From Candidatus Dormiibacterota bacterium (lineage in GTDB: Bacteria; Chloroflexota; Dormibacteria; Aeolococcales; Aeolococcaceae): a stretch of DNA of 18,014 nt. The DNA lies in the NCBI GenBank assembly GCA_027451645.1, contig DAIDIX010000006.1, positions 1 through 18,014 of the forward strand, in the 5' to 3' direction. Both the position numbers and the translations under genes were made by a program. The notes under the pieces are model-generated. The model saw only the letters and a program-made list of their open reading frames with translations, made no database searches and had not been told where the DNA came from. Below are positions 7,492-13,749 of this stretch, piece after piece. How positions within the stretch are numbered: the stretch's first letter is position 1; every line of letters starts with the position of its first letter.

Positions 7492-7797
7492 TCACTCGCC
7501 TGAATGGGATTCCTCAGCAACCCGGTACTGTGCCCTTCCGCGCATCTCGACTGCTTCGTCCACGTCCAGCACGATTTCGGGCTCACTCCGCTGAAATCCC
7601 TCGACAGAACCTGTCTCGCGTGCGCAGTAGCGGTCTGCCTCATCCCGGGCATGGCTGAGTGCCTCCTCTGGCGTGCGAGCCTGCCAGAGAGTTATGCGCT
7701 CGAATGTCTTTCCAGTGCTTCTGTGGGTATAGGCAATACGGACACTGAACCACTGTCCATATTCCGTCATGGGGTGAAACTCATCAATATTCACCAT
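7492..7797 (-). CDS. DUF4288-like small protein, 101 residues
   Basis: The core reads GQWFSVRIAY (14-23), then FERITLWQA (32-40), then the helix TPEEALSHARDEADRYCARE (42-61). This matches the DUF4288 pattern of a W(Y/F)SVR strand, an F.E.I.L..A strand and an EEAL..A..EA helix. Function of the family is unknown. The protein is soluble and acidic. The start is well fixed: GGAGGAAGG lies 3 bases before the ATG at 7797; longer in-frame extension upstream overlaps the opposite-strand hydrolase gene and is not credible. It is the first gene of a likely two-gene unit with the DUF2130 gene. A TATTGT box about 60 bases upstream on the same strand could be the promoter. Confidence 0.82.
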   Translation of the reverse strand: MVNIDEFHPMTEYGQWFSVRIAYTHRSTGKTFERITLWQARTPEEALSHARDEADRYCARETGSVEGFQRSEPEIVLDVDEAVEMRGRAQYRVAEESHSGE

Positions 7798-7909
7798 GAT
7801 CCTTCCTCCATGCCGGTGACGCAGGGGGATGCGCCATCGGGACGTACCGCAACAATACCATGACTTCCGGGAAACTCCAAGAGTGCAGCACAATTTCCCT
7901 CGGACCCGA

Positions 7910-7915
7910 TAGCAT
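7910..7915 (+). promoter_or_regulatory. -10 box for the dienelactone hydrolase gene
   Basis: TAGCAT ends 6 bases before the ATG at 7922, again the leaderless arrangement. No Shine-Dalgarno is visible. Confidence 0.4.
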
Positions 7916-7921
7916 GGATCC

Positions 7922-8665
7922 ATGGCTGTCCATGAATCCAGCTCCGTTGCAGGTCCGAGAGGTCCGCTCCCTCTTGAGATCTTCCGGAATGAGTCCACTG
8001 AGCCCCTGCCTGCTGTCATTGTCATCCACGACATCTTCGGCATGACTACGGATGTCCGCAGCCAGGCAGCCTGGCTTGCAGATAACGGCTTTCTCGCAGT
8101 GGTGCCCGATTTCTTTGCCTGGAGCAGCCGGATAGTATGCATCCAGAGTGCGATGCGGGATCTGCAGCGGAATTCTGGACGTCTCTTCGATGCAGTTGAG
8201 GCAGTCCGCAGCATGCTGAACACGCGCAGGGACTGCACTGGGCGCATCGGTGTCATCGGATTCTGCTTCGGCGGGAGCTTCGCCCTCCTCCTTGCACCCC
8301 GGGAAGGTTACCACGCAGTGAACGCGAACTACGGCATGCTCCCAAAGCACTACGAGTCCTTCTTCACTGGCTCCTGTCCCATTCTTGCGCTGTATGGCAG
8401 GAAGGACCGTTCCCTCCGGGGAGCTGCAGCGAAACTCGACGGTTCCCTCGCCCGGGCAGATGTTCCCCATACCGTTATCGAATACCCTGAGGCTGGCCAT
8501 GGTTTCCTCAATGACCACGACCGATCTGAACATCCGCTCATCTTCGCAGTCATTGGGAGCCTGCTACCAGCTGGATTCCATGAACCATCTGCAGTTGATG
8601 CCCGCCCCAAGATCGTGAAATTCCTCCACGACTGCCTCGATGCATCTCCCGATCAGAGTGATTGA
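7922..8665 (+). CDS. Dienelactone hydrolase family protein
   Basis: Cytoplasmic alpha/beta hydrolase of 247 residues, close to the family's usual length of about 240. The catalytic triad is visible: nucleophile Cys115 in GFCFGG (113-118), Asp162 in YGRKDRS (158-164) and His193 in AGHGFLN (191-197). The early loop IHDIFGM (35-41) matches the family motif near the active site, with Asp where classic enzymes have Glu. Known members hydrolyse dienelactone in chlorocatechol breakdown, but most members have other or unknown ester substrates, and no aromatic-degradation gene is nearby, so the substrate is left open. Residues 70-100 form a helical cap region. Its stop overlaps a TTGACT sequence upstream of the next gene, 36 bases away. 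Confidence 0.92.
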   Translation: MAVHESSSVAGPRGPLPLEIFRNESTEPLPAVIVIHDIFGMTTDVRSQAAWLADNGFLAVVPDFFAWSSRIVCIQSAMRDLQRNSGRLFDAVEAVRSMLNTRRDCTGRIGVIGFCFGGSFALLLAPREGYHAVNANYGMLPKHYESFFTGSCPILALYGRKDRSLRGAAAKLDGSLARADVPHTVIEYPEAGHGFLNDHDRSEHPLIFAVIGSLLPAGFHEPSAVDARPKIVKFLHDCLDASPDQSD

Positions 8666-8688
8666 CTGCGGGAACAGTGCGGCTTCGG

Positions 8689-8694
8689 TATACT
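8689..8694 (+). promoter_or_regulatory. -10 box for the HAD nucleotidase-like gene
   Basis: TATACT, one mismatch from the bacterial consensus TATAAT, ends 7 bases before the ATG at 8702. The start of transcription would coincide with the A of the start codon. TTGACT at 8662-8667 resembles a -35 box, but the 21-base spacer is too long for confident pairing. Confidence 0.55.
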
Positions 8695-8701
8695 CACTTC
8701 C

Positions 8702-9349
8702 ATGGAACAGCTTCAGCGGTTTGTACTCGGCCTTGATCTTGATGGTACGTGTGCAGACTTTTATGGCCGGATGCGCGAGATCGCGTCTGAATGGACAGGC
8801 AGGACTGTCGAGGATCTCGCTATCGAACCTGACTGGAACATGCGGAACTGGGGTCTCCTTGATGGTGAGTACTCTCGTCTCCACCGGTTCGCAGTCGCCC
8901 AGCGGCAGCTCTTTGAGACCATGGAACCCCTTCCTGGAGCGCCCCAGGCGCTCAGGCGCCTTGCAACTGAGGGAATTCGCATACGCATCATCACCCACCG
9001 CCTCTTCATCCAGCATTTTCATGAGACTGCAGTTGCCCAGACTGTACGTTGGCTAGATCACAATGGCATACCCTACTGGGACCTCTGCTTCATGAGGGAC
9101 AAGGGGGAAGTGGGTGCAGACCTCTATGTCGAAGATGCTCCTGACAACATTTCGTCACTCCGGTCTCTGGGACGAAATGTCCTCATCTTCCACAATGCAA
9201 CAAATGCCCATCTCGAAAGCAGAAATGATGAGCGAGCTGAGAACTGGAACGAGGCAGAGCATATCATCCGGGACCACTACTACCGCTTCCTCGAAAAGCG
9301 GGACCTTGCACTGCCTGAAGCACCAGGAACAGAGCCATCCTGGGCCTAG
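8702..9349 (+). CDS. HAD-family 5'(3')-deoxyribonucleotidase-like protein
   Basis: Haloacid dehalogenase-fold phosphatase of 215 residues, resembling the cytosolic 5'(3')-deoxyribonucleotidase (NT5C) group. Motif I is GLDLDGTCADFY (10-21), with nucleophile Asp12 and acid/base Asp14. Motif II is RIITHR (95-100), with Thr98. Lys134 in MRDKGEVGADL serves as motif III. Motif IV is YVEDAPDNI (142-150), with the metal-binding acidic pair Glu144/Asp145. A helical cap of about residues 25-75 lies between motifs I and II and carries tryptophans (WNMRNWGLLDG). The expected reaction is dephosphorylation of nucleoside monophosphates, but family members vary and substrate is not certain. No Shine-Dalgarno is visible, and the promoter geometry suggests a leaderless message. 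The convergent cyclase gene ends 7 bases downstream. Confidence 0.87.
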   Translation: MEQLQRFVLGLDLDGTCADFYGRMREIASEWTGRTVEDLAIEPDWNMRNWGLLDGEYSRLHRFAVAQRQLFETMEPLPGAPQALRRLATEGIRIRIITHRLFIQHFHETAVAQTVRWLDHNGIPYWDLCFMRDKGEVGADLYVEDAPDNISSLRSLGRNVLIFHNATNAHLESRNDERAENWNEAEHIIRDHYYRFLEKRDLALPEAPGTEPSWA

Positions 9350-9356
9350 TCACATC

Positions 9357-10358
9357 TCATCGTCCGTGAATGGCGACTCCAGCTGGCAGGGAGCCTCTAT
9401 CTGACGAAGCTGAGATGCTGGTATCTGCCCATACTGTGATATCACCGATGCCCTTGACTCCATGCAGCTCGGCTGCCATCCACTTCTTCCGAGATTGCAC
9501 TCTCGAATGCAGCGAGCAGGAAAGGGCAATTGTTCCTTCAGGAACAGCTGATGCGATCCTGCTTGCAAGATTCACATCGGGTCCGAAGTAATCTCCATTC
9601 TGCAGGAGAAGTTCTCCCCACGAAAGGCCCAACCTCACAGGAGGCAATCCTGGATTCGCACTGCATACGCTTCGAACACGCTCAGCACAGCACACAAGGT
9701 CATCAGGAGTGTCCGCAACAAACATCACACCATCCCCAATGAGCTTGATGAGACGACCACGCTCACTGCTGATGGCAAGAGAGACGGAATCCTCAAACTC
9801 CCTCGTGAGCATGGCCAGTGCAGCAAGTGATGCATCTGCTGCATACTTCGTGAAACCGGTGAGATCCGCAAACCCCACACCGAGTTCCATGTGCAGCAGT
9901 CCCCCCTGCCCAGCACGTGCTGGCAGGTCGAACCGTACAAGTGCTGCATGAAGCTGGCGTCTCCATGCATAGCCAAGGATGGACTCCATGCGTTCAACAA
10001 TCCCGACAAGATCCATGTGCTGCAGTGCGCTTTCGTGCCCACGCTCGTGAAGGGCTGCAAAGCCAGCCTCAGCTATGCGTGCTGATGCAGTACCGATCAG
10101 CCGACCGAGCCGTATTGCCCCCTCAAGATCAATGACTCCCTCATCAATGAGGGTCTGCACAGTGTCAAGCGCTGCAAGATCATCAGGTGTGAAGAATGGA
10201 GTCGCATCTCCAACGTCTGGAAACCCGAGGGAATGCCAGAGCCGCTTTGCTGCAGCACGTTCCATGCCGCTTCTCGATGCAAGCGCACTTCCCGAAATTC
10301 GCTCTTCCTCTGGAAACAGCAGTGATGGCAGCATCTTCTGGCTGACTGAGCGTTCCAT
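9357..10358 (-). CDS. Class III adenylate cyclase with N-terminal regulatory domain
   Basis: Makes cAMP from ATP; probably cytosolic, as no membrane helix is seen. 333 residues from the ATG at 10358. Residues about 15-140 form a helical N-terminal region like the adenylate cyclase regulatory domain of mycobacterial Rv1264: an early block KRLWHSLGFPD (39-49), FFTPDDLAALDTVQTL (55-70), then GAIRLGRLIGTASARIAEAG (80-99). The cyclase domain carries all six key residues: metal-binding Asp165 (GFADLTGFT) and Asp209 (KLIGDGVMF), ATP-selecting Lys205 and Asp256 (GDYFGPDVN), and transition-state Asn263 and Arg267 (NLASRIA). The Lys/Asp pair argues for ATP rather than GTP. A GGGGAAGG sequence 8 bases upstream supports this ATG over the GTG at 10388. 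No cAMP receptor protein gene is present in the window. Confidence 0.93.
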   Translation of the reverse strand: MERSVSQKMLPSLLFPEEERISGSALASRSGMERAAAKRLWHSLGFPDVGDATPFFTPDDLAALDTVQTLIDEGVIDLEGAIRLGRLIGTASARIAEAGFAALHERGHESALQHMDLVGIVERMESILGYAWRRQLHAALVRFDLPARAGQGGLLHMELGVGFADLTGFTKYAADASLAALAMLTREFEDSVSLAISSERGRLIKLIGDGVMFVADTPDDLVCCAERVRSVCSANPGLPPVRLGLSWGELLLQNGDYFGPDVNLASRIASAVPEGTIALSCSLHSRVQSRKKWMAAELHGVKGIGDITVWADTSISASSDRGSLPAGVAIHGR

Positions 10359-10399
10359 GTCGAATACCTTCCCCCACCTGCACCCCACTCACTGTCCCT

Positions 10400-10405
10400 A
10401 TCGTA
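10400..10405 (-). promoter_or_regulatory. Possible -10 box for the adenylate cyclase gene
   Basis: TACGAT on the minus strand would give a leader of about 35 bases, consistent with the ribosome binding site seen before the ATG at 10358. Confidence 0.4.
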
Positions 10406-10458
10406 CGAAATGGTTCCCATGCCTGGATGTGCCCAACTCGTGCTTGCCCAGGTACAGA

Positions 10459-10488
10459 CAGCGGGGACAGGAAGTCCTGTCCCAGCTG
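10459..10488 (-). terminator. Strong hairpin after the cytochrome b operon
   Basis: An inverted repeat 27 bases past the last stop codon of the operon: an outer 4-bp stem CAGC/GCTG, one mismatch, then an inner 8-bp stem GGGACAGG/CCTGTCCC around a 4-base loop. No T-run follows on the minus strand, so it is either a terminator that does not need a U-tract, or an mRNA-stabilising 3' structure, or an operator ahead of the cyclase gene. Confidence 0.5.
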
Positions 10489-10514
10489 GTGCATGCTGTA
10501 GTGAATCAGCAAGC

Positions 10515-11525
10515 CTATGCTGCGTGAGAAGTCGGCCTCTTCTGCTGCATCCGCATGGAGCTGTAGTGACGTCTCCAGATGAGACGGTAGATCTTCACAC
10601 CACGCGGAATGGATCTGAGTCCCGGAATGAATGGAACAAACAGGAGCAGAAGGCTCAGCACCATCATGAGGCCCCAGACGAGTGCATCCGCATTGCTTGA
10701 GGAAGCGAAGGGCTGGATCTGGTACCACATGGTATAGAGCCAGAGCCATGCCTGCCCTGGATACGAGCCTGTCTCATTCATCATGCCCCACTGCTCACCA
10801 AGGAGGTGCCTGTTCTGCGCAATGTTCCCGAGGTAGGAACCATCAGCAAGGAAGAGCAGCACGTTCGTGTAGTCCGTCGTGTAGAACTGCTTCGAGGAGA
10901 TGAGTGCTCCATCAAGCGCACCACTCTGAGCCATGGAAAGCAGGCCAGTCATCATTGTTCCGACTGGTCCATAGCTCCCCTTCGGTATGGACACCGATGT
11001 GCCATTTGCACTCCCTTTCTGTACAGCATCCTCAAAGGCTTTCATCCACGACTGCTGCTGTGCAGGCGATGCCTCCTTGAATGTGAGGAGTGCATCGTGT
11101 ACTGCAGTCGTTCCCGGCAGGGTGGAGAGCGGCCTGATGACGAAGTCCTCAGCTGTATTTATGGGAAGAGTGACACCTGCAAGCTGCTCCAGGGAAACGG
11201 GGCCAATGTACTGGGAAGACCCGGTTGCGTGTGTATAGGGAGGTCCATAGCCTGCAGTTCCGCTTGTCCCATCAAGCTCAGTAATTGCTGTCTGCTCGAA
11301 GTCGAGTGGTGCGCTTGTTGCCCACTGCTGAAGGGTAATCGGATGGTCATCAGGAGAGGAAAAGATGACTGCAAAGATGACAGTGAGGATGACGACAGCA
11401 ACGAAGGCTATCGTTACTTCCTTTATTAGGTCATACTTCCGATACGGACCCTTCCAGTCTGGTACATGGACATCTGGACGGAATTTCCGTCCAGGGGCTG
11501 GCATTCCAAGATCACTTGCTGCCAT
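10515..11525 (-). CDS. Cytochrome b-associated membrane protein, 336 residues
   Basis: I do not recognise a named family. It occupies the place after cytochrome b6 where subunit IV (the C-terminal part of cytochrome b) is expected, and its end resembles cytochrome b C-termini in style: LLLLFVPFIPGLRSIPRG (292-309) followed by the basic KIYRLIWRRHY (311-321). It has a membrane helix at about 35-56 and another at about 280-302, with a possible further one near 258-272 (a tryptophan-rich stretch). Both tails are basic, so by the positive-inside rule residues 57 to about 257-280 are extracytoplasmic. That domain contains a distinctive block, ELDGTSGTAGYGPPY (83-97). There is no cysteine, so it is not a Rieske protein or a c-type cytochrome. 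It overlaps the cytochrome b stop by 14 bases, implying translational coupling and partnership in one complex. Confidence 0.75.
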   Translation of the reverse strand: MAASDLGMPAPGRKFRPDVHVPDWKGPYRKYDLIKEVTIAFVAVVILTVIFAVIFSSPDDHPITLQQWATSAPLDFEQTAITELDGTSGTAGYGPPYTHATGSSQYIGPVSLEQLAGVTLPINTAEDFVIRPLSTLPGTTAVHDALLTFKEASPAQQQSWMKAFEDAVQKGSANGTSVSIPKGSYGPVGTMMTGLLSMAQSGALDGALISSKQFYTTDYTNVLLFLADGSYLGNIAQNRHLLGEQWGMMNETGSYPGQAWLWLYTMWYQIQPFASSSNADALVWGLMMVLSLLLLFVPFIPGLRSIPRGVKIYRLIWRRHYSSMRMQQKRPTSHAA

Positions 11526-12210
11526 GGTCCGTTCCCTCCACTGATGCTGTTGATGTCATGGTCGATGGTCCGTCAGCAAACGGTGGCACAACGCCCCTGT
11601 GGCGGACAAGAAGAATGTGGATGCCAGCAATGATTCCGACGACCAGCGGCATGAGCACGATGTGCCACATGAGCATCTGGCCGAAATTCAGGACATTGAA
11701 GAACGATCCTGCTCCAGTAGCGTTGATGCCGTCCTTCGCCTGCGTTGAGATCCACTGCGAATCGAAGTTCTGCTGGCTGAGGTACCCCGTGAAGGCTGTG
11801 ACAATCGAGGCCAGGAACGCCACTACTCCACTCATCCAGGTGAGTACCCTCTTCCCCCTCCATGCAGCCATGAAAAACTTTCCCCACAGGTGAATGACCA
11901 TGAAGAAGAAGAAGAGTTCCACACTCCACAAGTGCAGGGAGTTCACGAAGTGGCCAACACCGGAGATGTGCCACCACGTTGGGCCCTGGAGGGCCAGTAC
12001 GAATCCCGTGAGTATGACTACTGCGAGAGAAGCAAGTGTCAGAGCTCCAAACACATAGATCCACGAGGCAACGTATGATGGCTGGGAATCAGGGAGGAGC
12101 TTTTCCGGTGGCAGGGCCCGGACAGCAACCTTCCGGACACGTGTTGTCCACATCTTGCTGCCATCAGCACCAGCTGTCTTCACATGGGTGGGAGTTGCAG
12201 TGCTCATCAT
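11512..12210 (-). CDS. Cytochrome b6-type cytochrome b, N-terminal (heme-binding) domain
   Basis: Di-heme membrane subunit of a quinol-oxidising bc/b6f-type complex; 232 residues with four membrane helices (about 48-75, 92-116, 123-145, 178-203). The heme ligands are His93 and His107 in helix 2 (14 apart) and His183 and His198 in helix 4 (15 apart). The 14/15 spacing is the b6 and Firmicutes type, not the 14/14 of mitochondrial cytochrome b. Length also fits a split, b6-like protein. The N-terminal cysteine that binds the extra heme c in b6 proteins is missing; there is no Cys anywhere in the protein. It starts ATGATG, with the 58-residue gene ending in an overlap, and its own end overlaps the 336-residue gene. 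No Rieske gene lies in the window. The basic N-terminus and its acidic, Ser/Thr-rich end are probably cytoplasmic. Confidence 0.9.
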   Translation of the reverse strand: MMSTATPTHVKTAGADGSKMWTTRVRKVAVRALPPEKLLPDSQPSYVASWIYVFGALTLASLAVVILTGFVLALQGPTWWHISGVGHFVNSLHLWSVELFFFFMVIHLWGKFFMAAWRGKRVLTWMSGVVAFLASIVTAFTGYLSQQNFDSQWISTQAKDGINATGAGSFFNVLNFGQMLMWHIVLMPLVVGIIAGIHILLVRHRGVVPPFADGPSTMTSTASVEGTDHGSK

Positions 12211-12383
12211 TCATCCTCCCCGTGTACAGGGAATGGAAGCAGGATCGCTGCAATGAACAGCAGCATCATGAGCACAATCACCAGGAGATTCGGCACAGAA
12301 ATCTGTATGAATCCCCATTGAATGTAGTGGGGAGTGTTGTCCAGGTTGATGAGACCTGCTCCCACAATCGGTTGAAGCTGCAT
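12207..12383 (-). CDS. Small single-helix membrane protein leading the cytochrome b operon, 58 residues
   Basis: MQLQPIVGAG start, one membrane helix at about residues 30-52 (a Leu/Ile/Val/Met stretch), and an acidic end PVHGEDE. A short amphipathic segment HYIQWGFIQI (19-28) precedes the helix. The start is decided by AGGAGG placed 8 bases before the ATG at 12383; an ATG six codons earlier overlaps that ribosome binding site and is not preferred. The stop TGA overlaps the cytochrome b start by 4 bases, so it is translationally coupled. Small one-helix subunits are common in b6f and bc complexes, and an assembly or peripheral-subunit role is a reasonable inference, but I cannot assign it to a named family. 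Confidence 0.78.
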   Translation of the reverse strand: MQLQPIVGAGLINLDNTPHYIQWGFIQISVPNLLVIVLMMLLFIAAILLPFPVHGEDE

Positions 12384-12416
12384 GGCTGAAGCCTCCTTCA
12401 TGGTTCTGTGGCACTC

Positions 12417-12455
12417 TTTATATCAACCTAAGTGATTAAGGTTTATCTAAATGAT
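12417..12455 (-). promoter_or_regulatory. Promoter region of the cytochrome b operon with paired repeats
   Basis: A clearly AT-rich patch in a GC-rich window. On the minus strand TATAAA (12417-12422) is a likely -10 box, leaving a leader of roughly 27 bases. Upstream lie two copies of ATCAyTTAG (complement of 12428-12436 and 12447-12455) in direct orientation, 19 bases apart, which could bind a dimeric or tandem regulator. An imperfect inverted repeat AACCT...AGGTT spans 12425-12443. Confidence 0.45.
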
Positions 12456-12624
12456 ACACAAAGCACCACAGGTGTATGCACTTGTCCGGACATTGTCACA
12501 TCCGACTGCGAGTATACCTATACCGGAGCACTTCTGACGTAATGGGAATCGTTAGCGGTGTTTGTCTCTTCAATGTCTGCTCCCTTCCTGCAGGATGGAA
12601 GAAACGTCAGATCCACAGGTGAAC

Positions 12625-12632
12625 CATATACC
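12625..12632 (+). promoter_or_regulatory. Possible -10 box for the GH43 gene
   Basis: CATATACC contains two overlapping candidates, CATATA (6 bases before the ATG) and TATACC (4 bases before it). Either would give a leaderless or nearly leaderless message. The rest of 12456-12624 shows no gene and no clear structure. Confidence 0.35.
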
Positions 12633-12636
12633 GTAG

Positions 12637-13713
12637 ATGGAACTTGAAAGCCATTCAGTACCCCTGACGGAGCATCGGTCCCCGAAGTCTCCGGTCCTCC
12701 GTCCTGCCCTCCAGCACAGGAGTCTTCTCCGTCGTGCTGCAGTGGCGTGTGCCCTTGTGCTGGGATGCACAGCACTGCTCCAGGAAGCGCCCCAGAGTCC
12801 AGCGTATCCTGCTTCTGGACCTGGCATTGCACCTGCAGTGCAGCCCCTGTTCCGTTCCAACTGCCCGGATCCCTCGATTCTCCCAACCGGAAATTCGTTC
12901 CTGCTGAGCTGTACAGGCAGCACTTCAGGCGCATTCCCTCTCAGGGAAAGCACATCCCTCACGAACTGGCAGACAGTTCCCACTGCACACGCATTTCCGA
13001 AAGGCATGGCACCTGGATGGACAGCCCGTGGGTACTGGGCACCAGAGATCCACAGGATTGGCAGCCAGTACGTGCTGTACTACACAGCAGCCACAGCGAC
13101 AAAGAAGCGGTGCATTGGTGTTGCTACTTCTCCACAGGCCACTGGACCGTATGCAGGGAACGGCATCCTTCAGTGCGGCATCGGTTCCGGAGCAATCGAT
13201 CCATCTGTCCTTCGCACATCTGATGGCTCGCTGTACCTCTACTGGAAGTCCGATGGAAACTCTGATGGAAAGCCAACGGGAATCTACATGCAGCAGCTTG
13301 CAGCGGATGGTCTCGCCACCACTACCAAACCCGTTCTCGTACTTGGGGCAAACGAGCCCTGGACAGACGGAATCATCGAAGGTCCATCCGTTGTGGAGCA
13401 TGATGGCTGGTTCTACCTCTTCTACAGCGGCAACCGCTTTGCGACGTCGTCCTATGCTGAGGGCGTTGCACGGGCACGAACACCAGCAGGGCCATTCGTC
13501 CCGGATCCAGCCAATCCTGTCCTCTCGAGCTCCAACAAGTGGTACGGGCCAGGCGGAGGCTCAGTTGTCGGGGCCAATGGAAAGTCGTACCTCGTGTACC
13601 ATGCATTCCCCAGCGGCGAGTACCACGGCACACGATATCCCTTTCTCGTTCCCCTCACGTGGCAGATGGACAGCTGGCCTGCTGTCTCAGCCACATCTCC
13701 TGAAACCAAGTAG
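12637..13713 (+). CDS. Secreted or membrane-anchored GH43-family glycosidase
   Basis: Five-bladed beta-propeller glycoside hydrolase; 358 residues. The three catalytic acids of family GH43 are visible: Asp78 in CPDPSIL (76-82), Asp188 in AIDPSVL (187-192) and Glu248 in IEGPSVV (247-253). Also present is the family block GYWAPEI (132-138). Substrates of the family are arabinan, arabinoxylan or xylo-oligosaccharides, and the exact one cannot be called. A hydrophobic segment at about 34-49 after basic residues (LLRRAAVACALVLG) acts as a signal anchor or signal peptide following an unusually long polar N-terminus of about 30 residues; a later start is possible but no in-frame Met precedes the segment. 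Five Cys in the mature part fit an extracytoplasmic protein. The iron-transport operon begins 36 bases downstream, with its own ribosome binding site. Confidence 0.87.
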   Translation: MELESHSVPLTEHRSPKSPVLRPALQHRSLLRRAAVACALVLGCTALLQEAPQSPAYPASGPGIAPAVQPLFRSNCPDPSILPTGNSFLLSCTGSTSGAFPLRESTSLTNWQTVPTAHAFPKGMAPGWTARGYWAPEIHRIGSQYVLYYTAATATKKRCIGVATSPQATGPYAGNGILQCGIGSGAIDPSVLRTSDGSLYLYWKSDGNSDGKPTGIYMQQLAADGLATTTKPVLVLGANEPWTDGIIEGPSVVEHDGWFYLFYSGNRFATSSYAEGVARARTPAGPFVPDPANPVLSSSNKWYGPGGGSVVGANGKSYLVYHAFPSGEYHGTRYPFLVPLTWQMDSWPAVSATSPETK

Positions 13714-13749
13714 TTCAGATGTCCACGTGGAGTGTACGATGGGAGCCAG

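Noticed and set aside
7784..8533. Minus-strand open frame of 249 codons opposite the dienelactone hydrolase gene
   Set aside because: The plus-strand gene has a full catalytic triad; the antisense frame has no recognisable features and overlaps the DUF4288 start.
8662..8667. TTGACT as a -35 box for the HAD gene
   Set aside because: The spacer to TATACT is 21 bases, too long for a standard promoter, and the sequence overlaps the stop codon of the preceding gene.
10806..11429. Plus-strand open frame of 207 codons
   Set aside because: Antisense to the 336-residue membrane protein; Cys- and Arg-rich, with no ribosome binding site.
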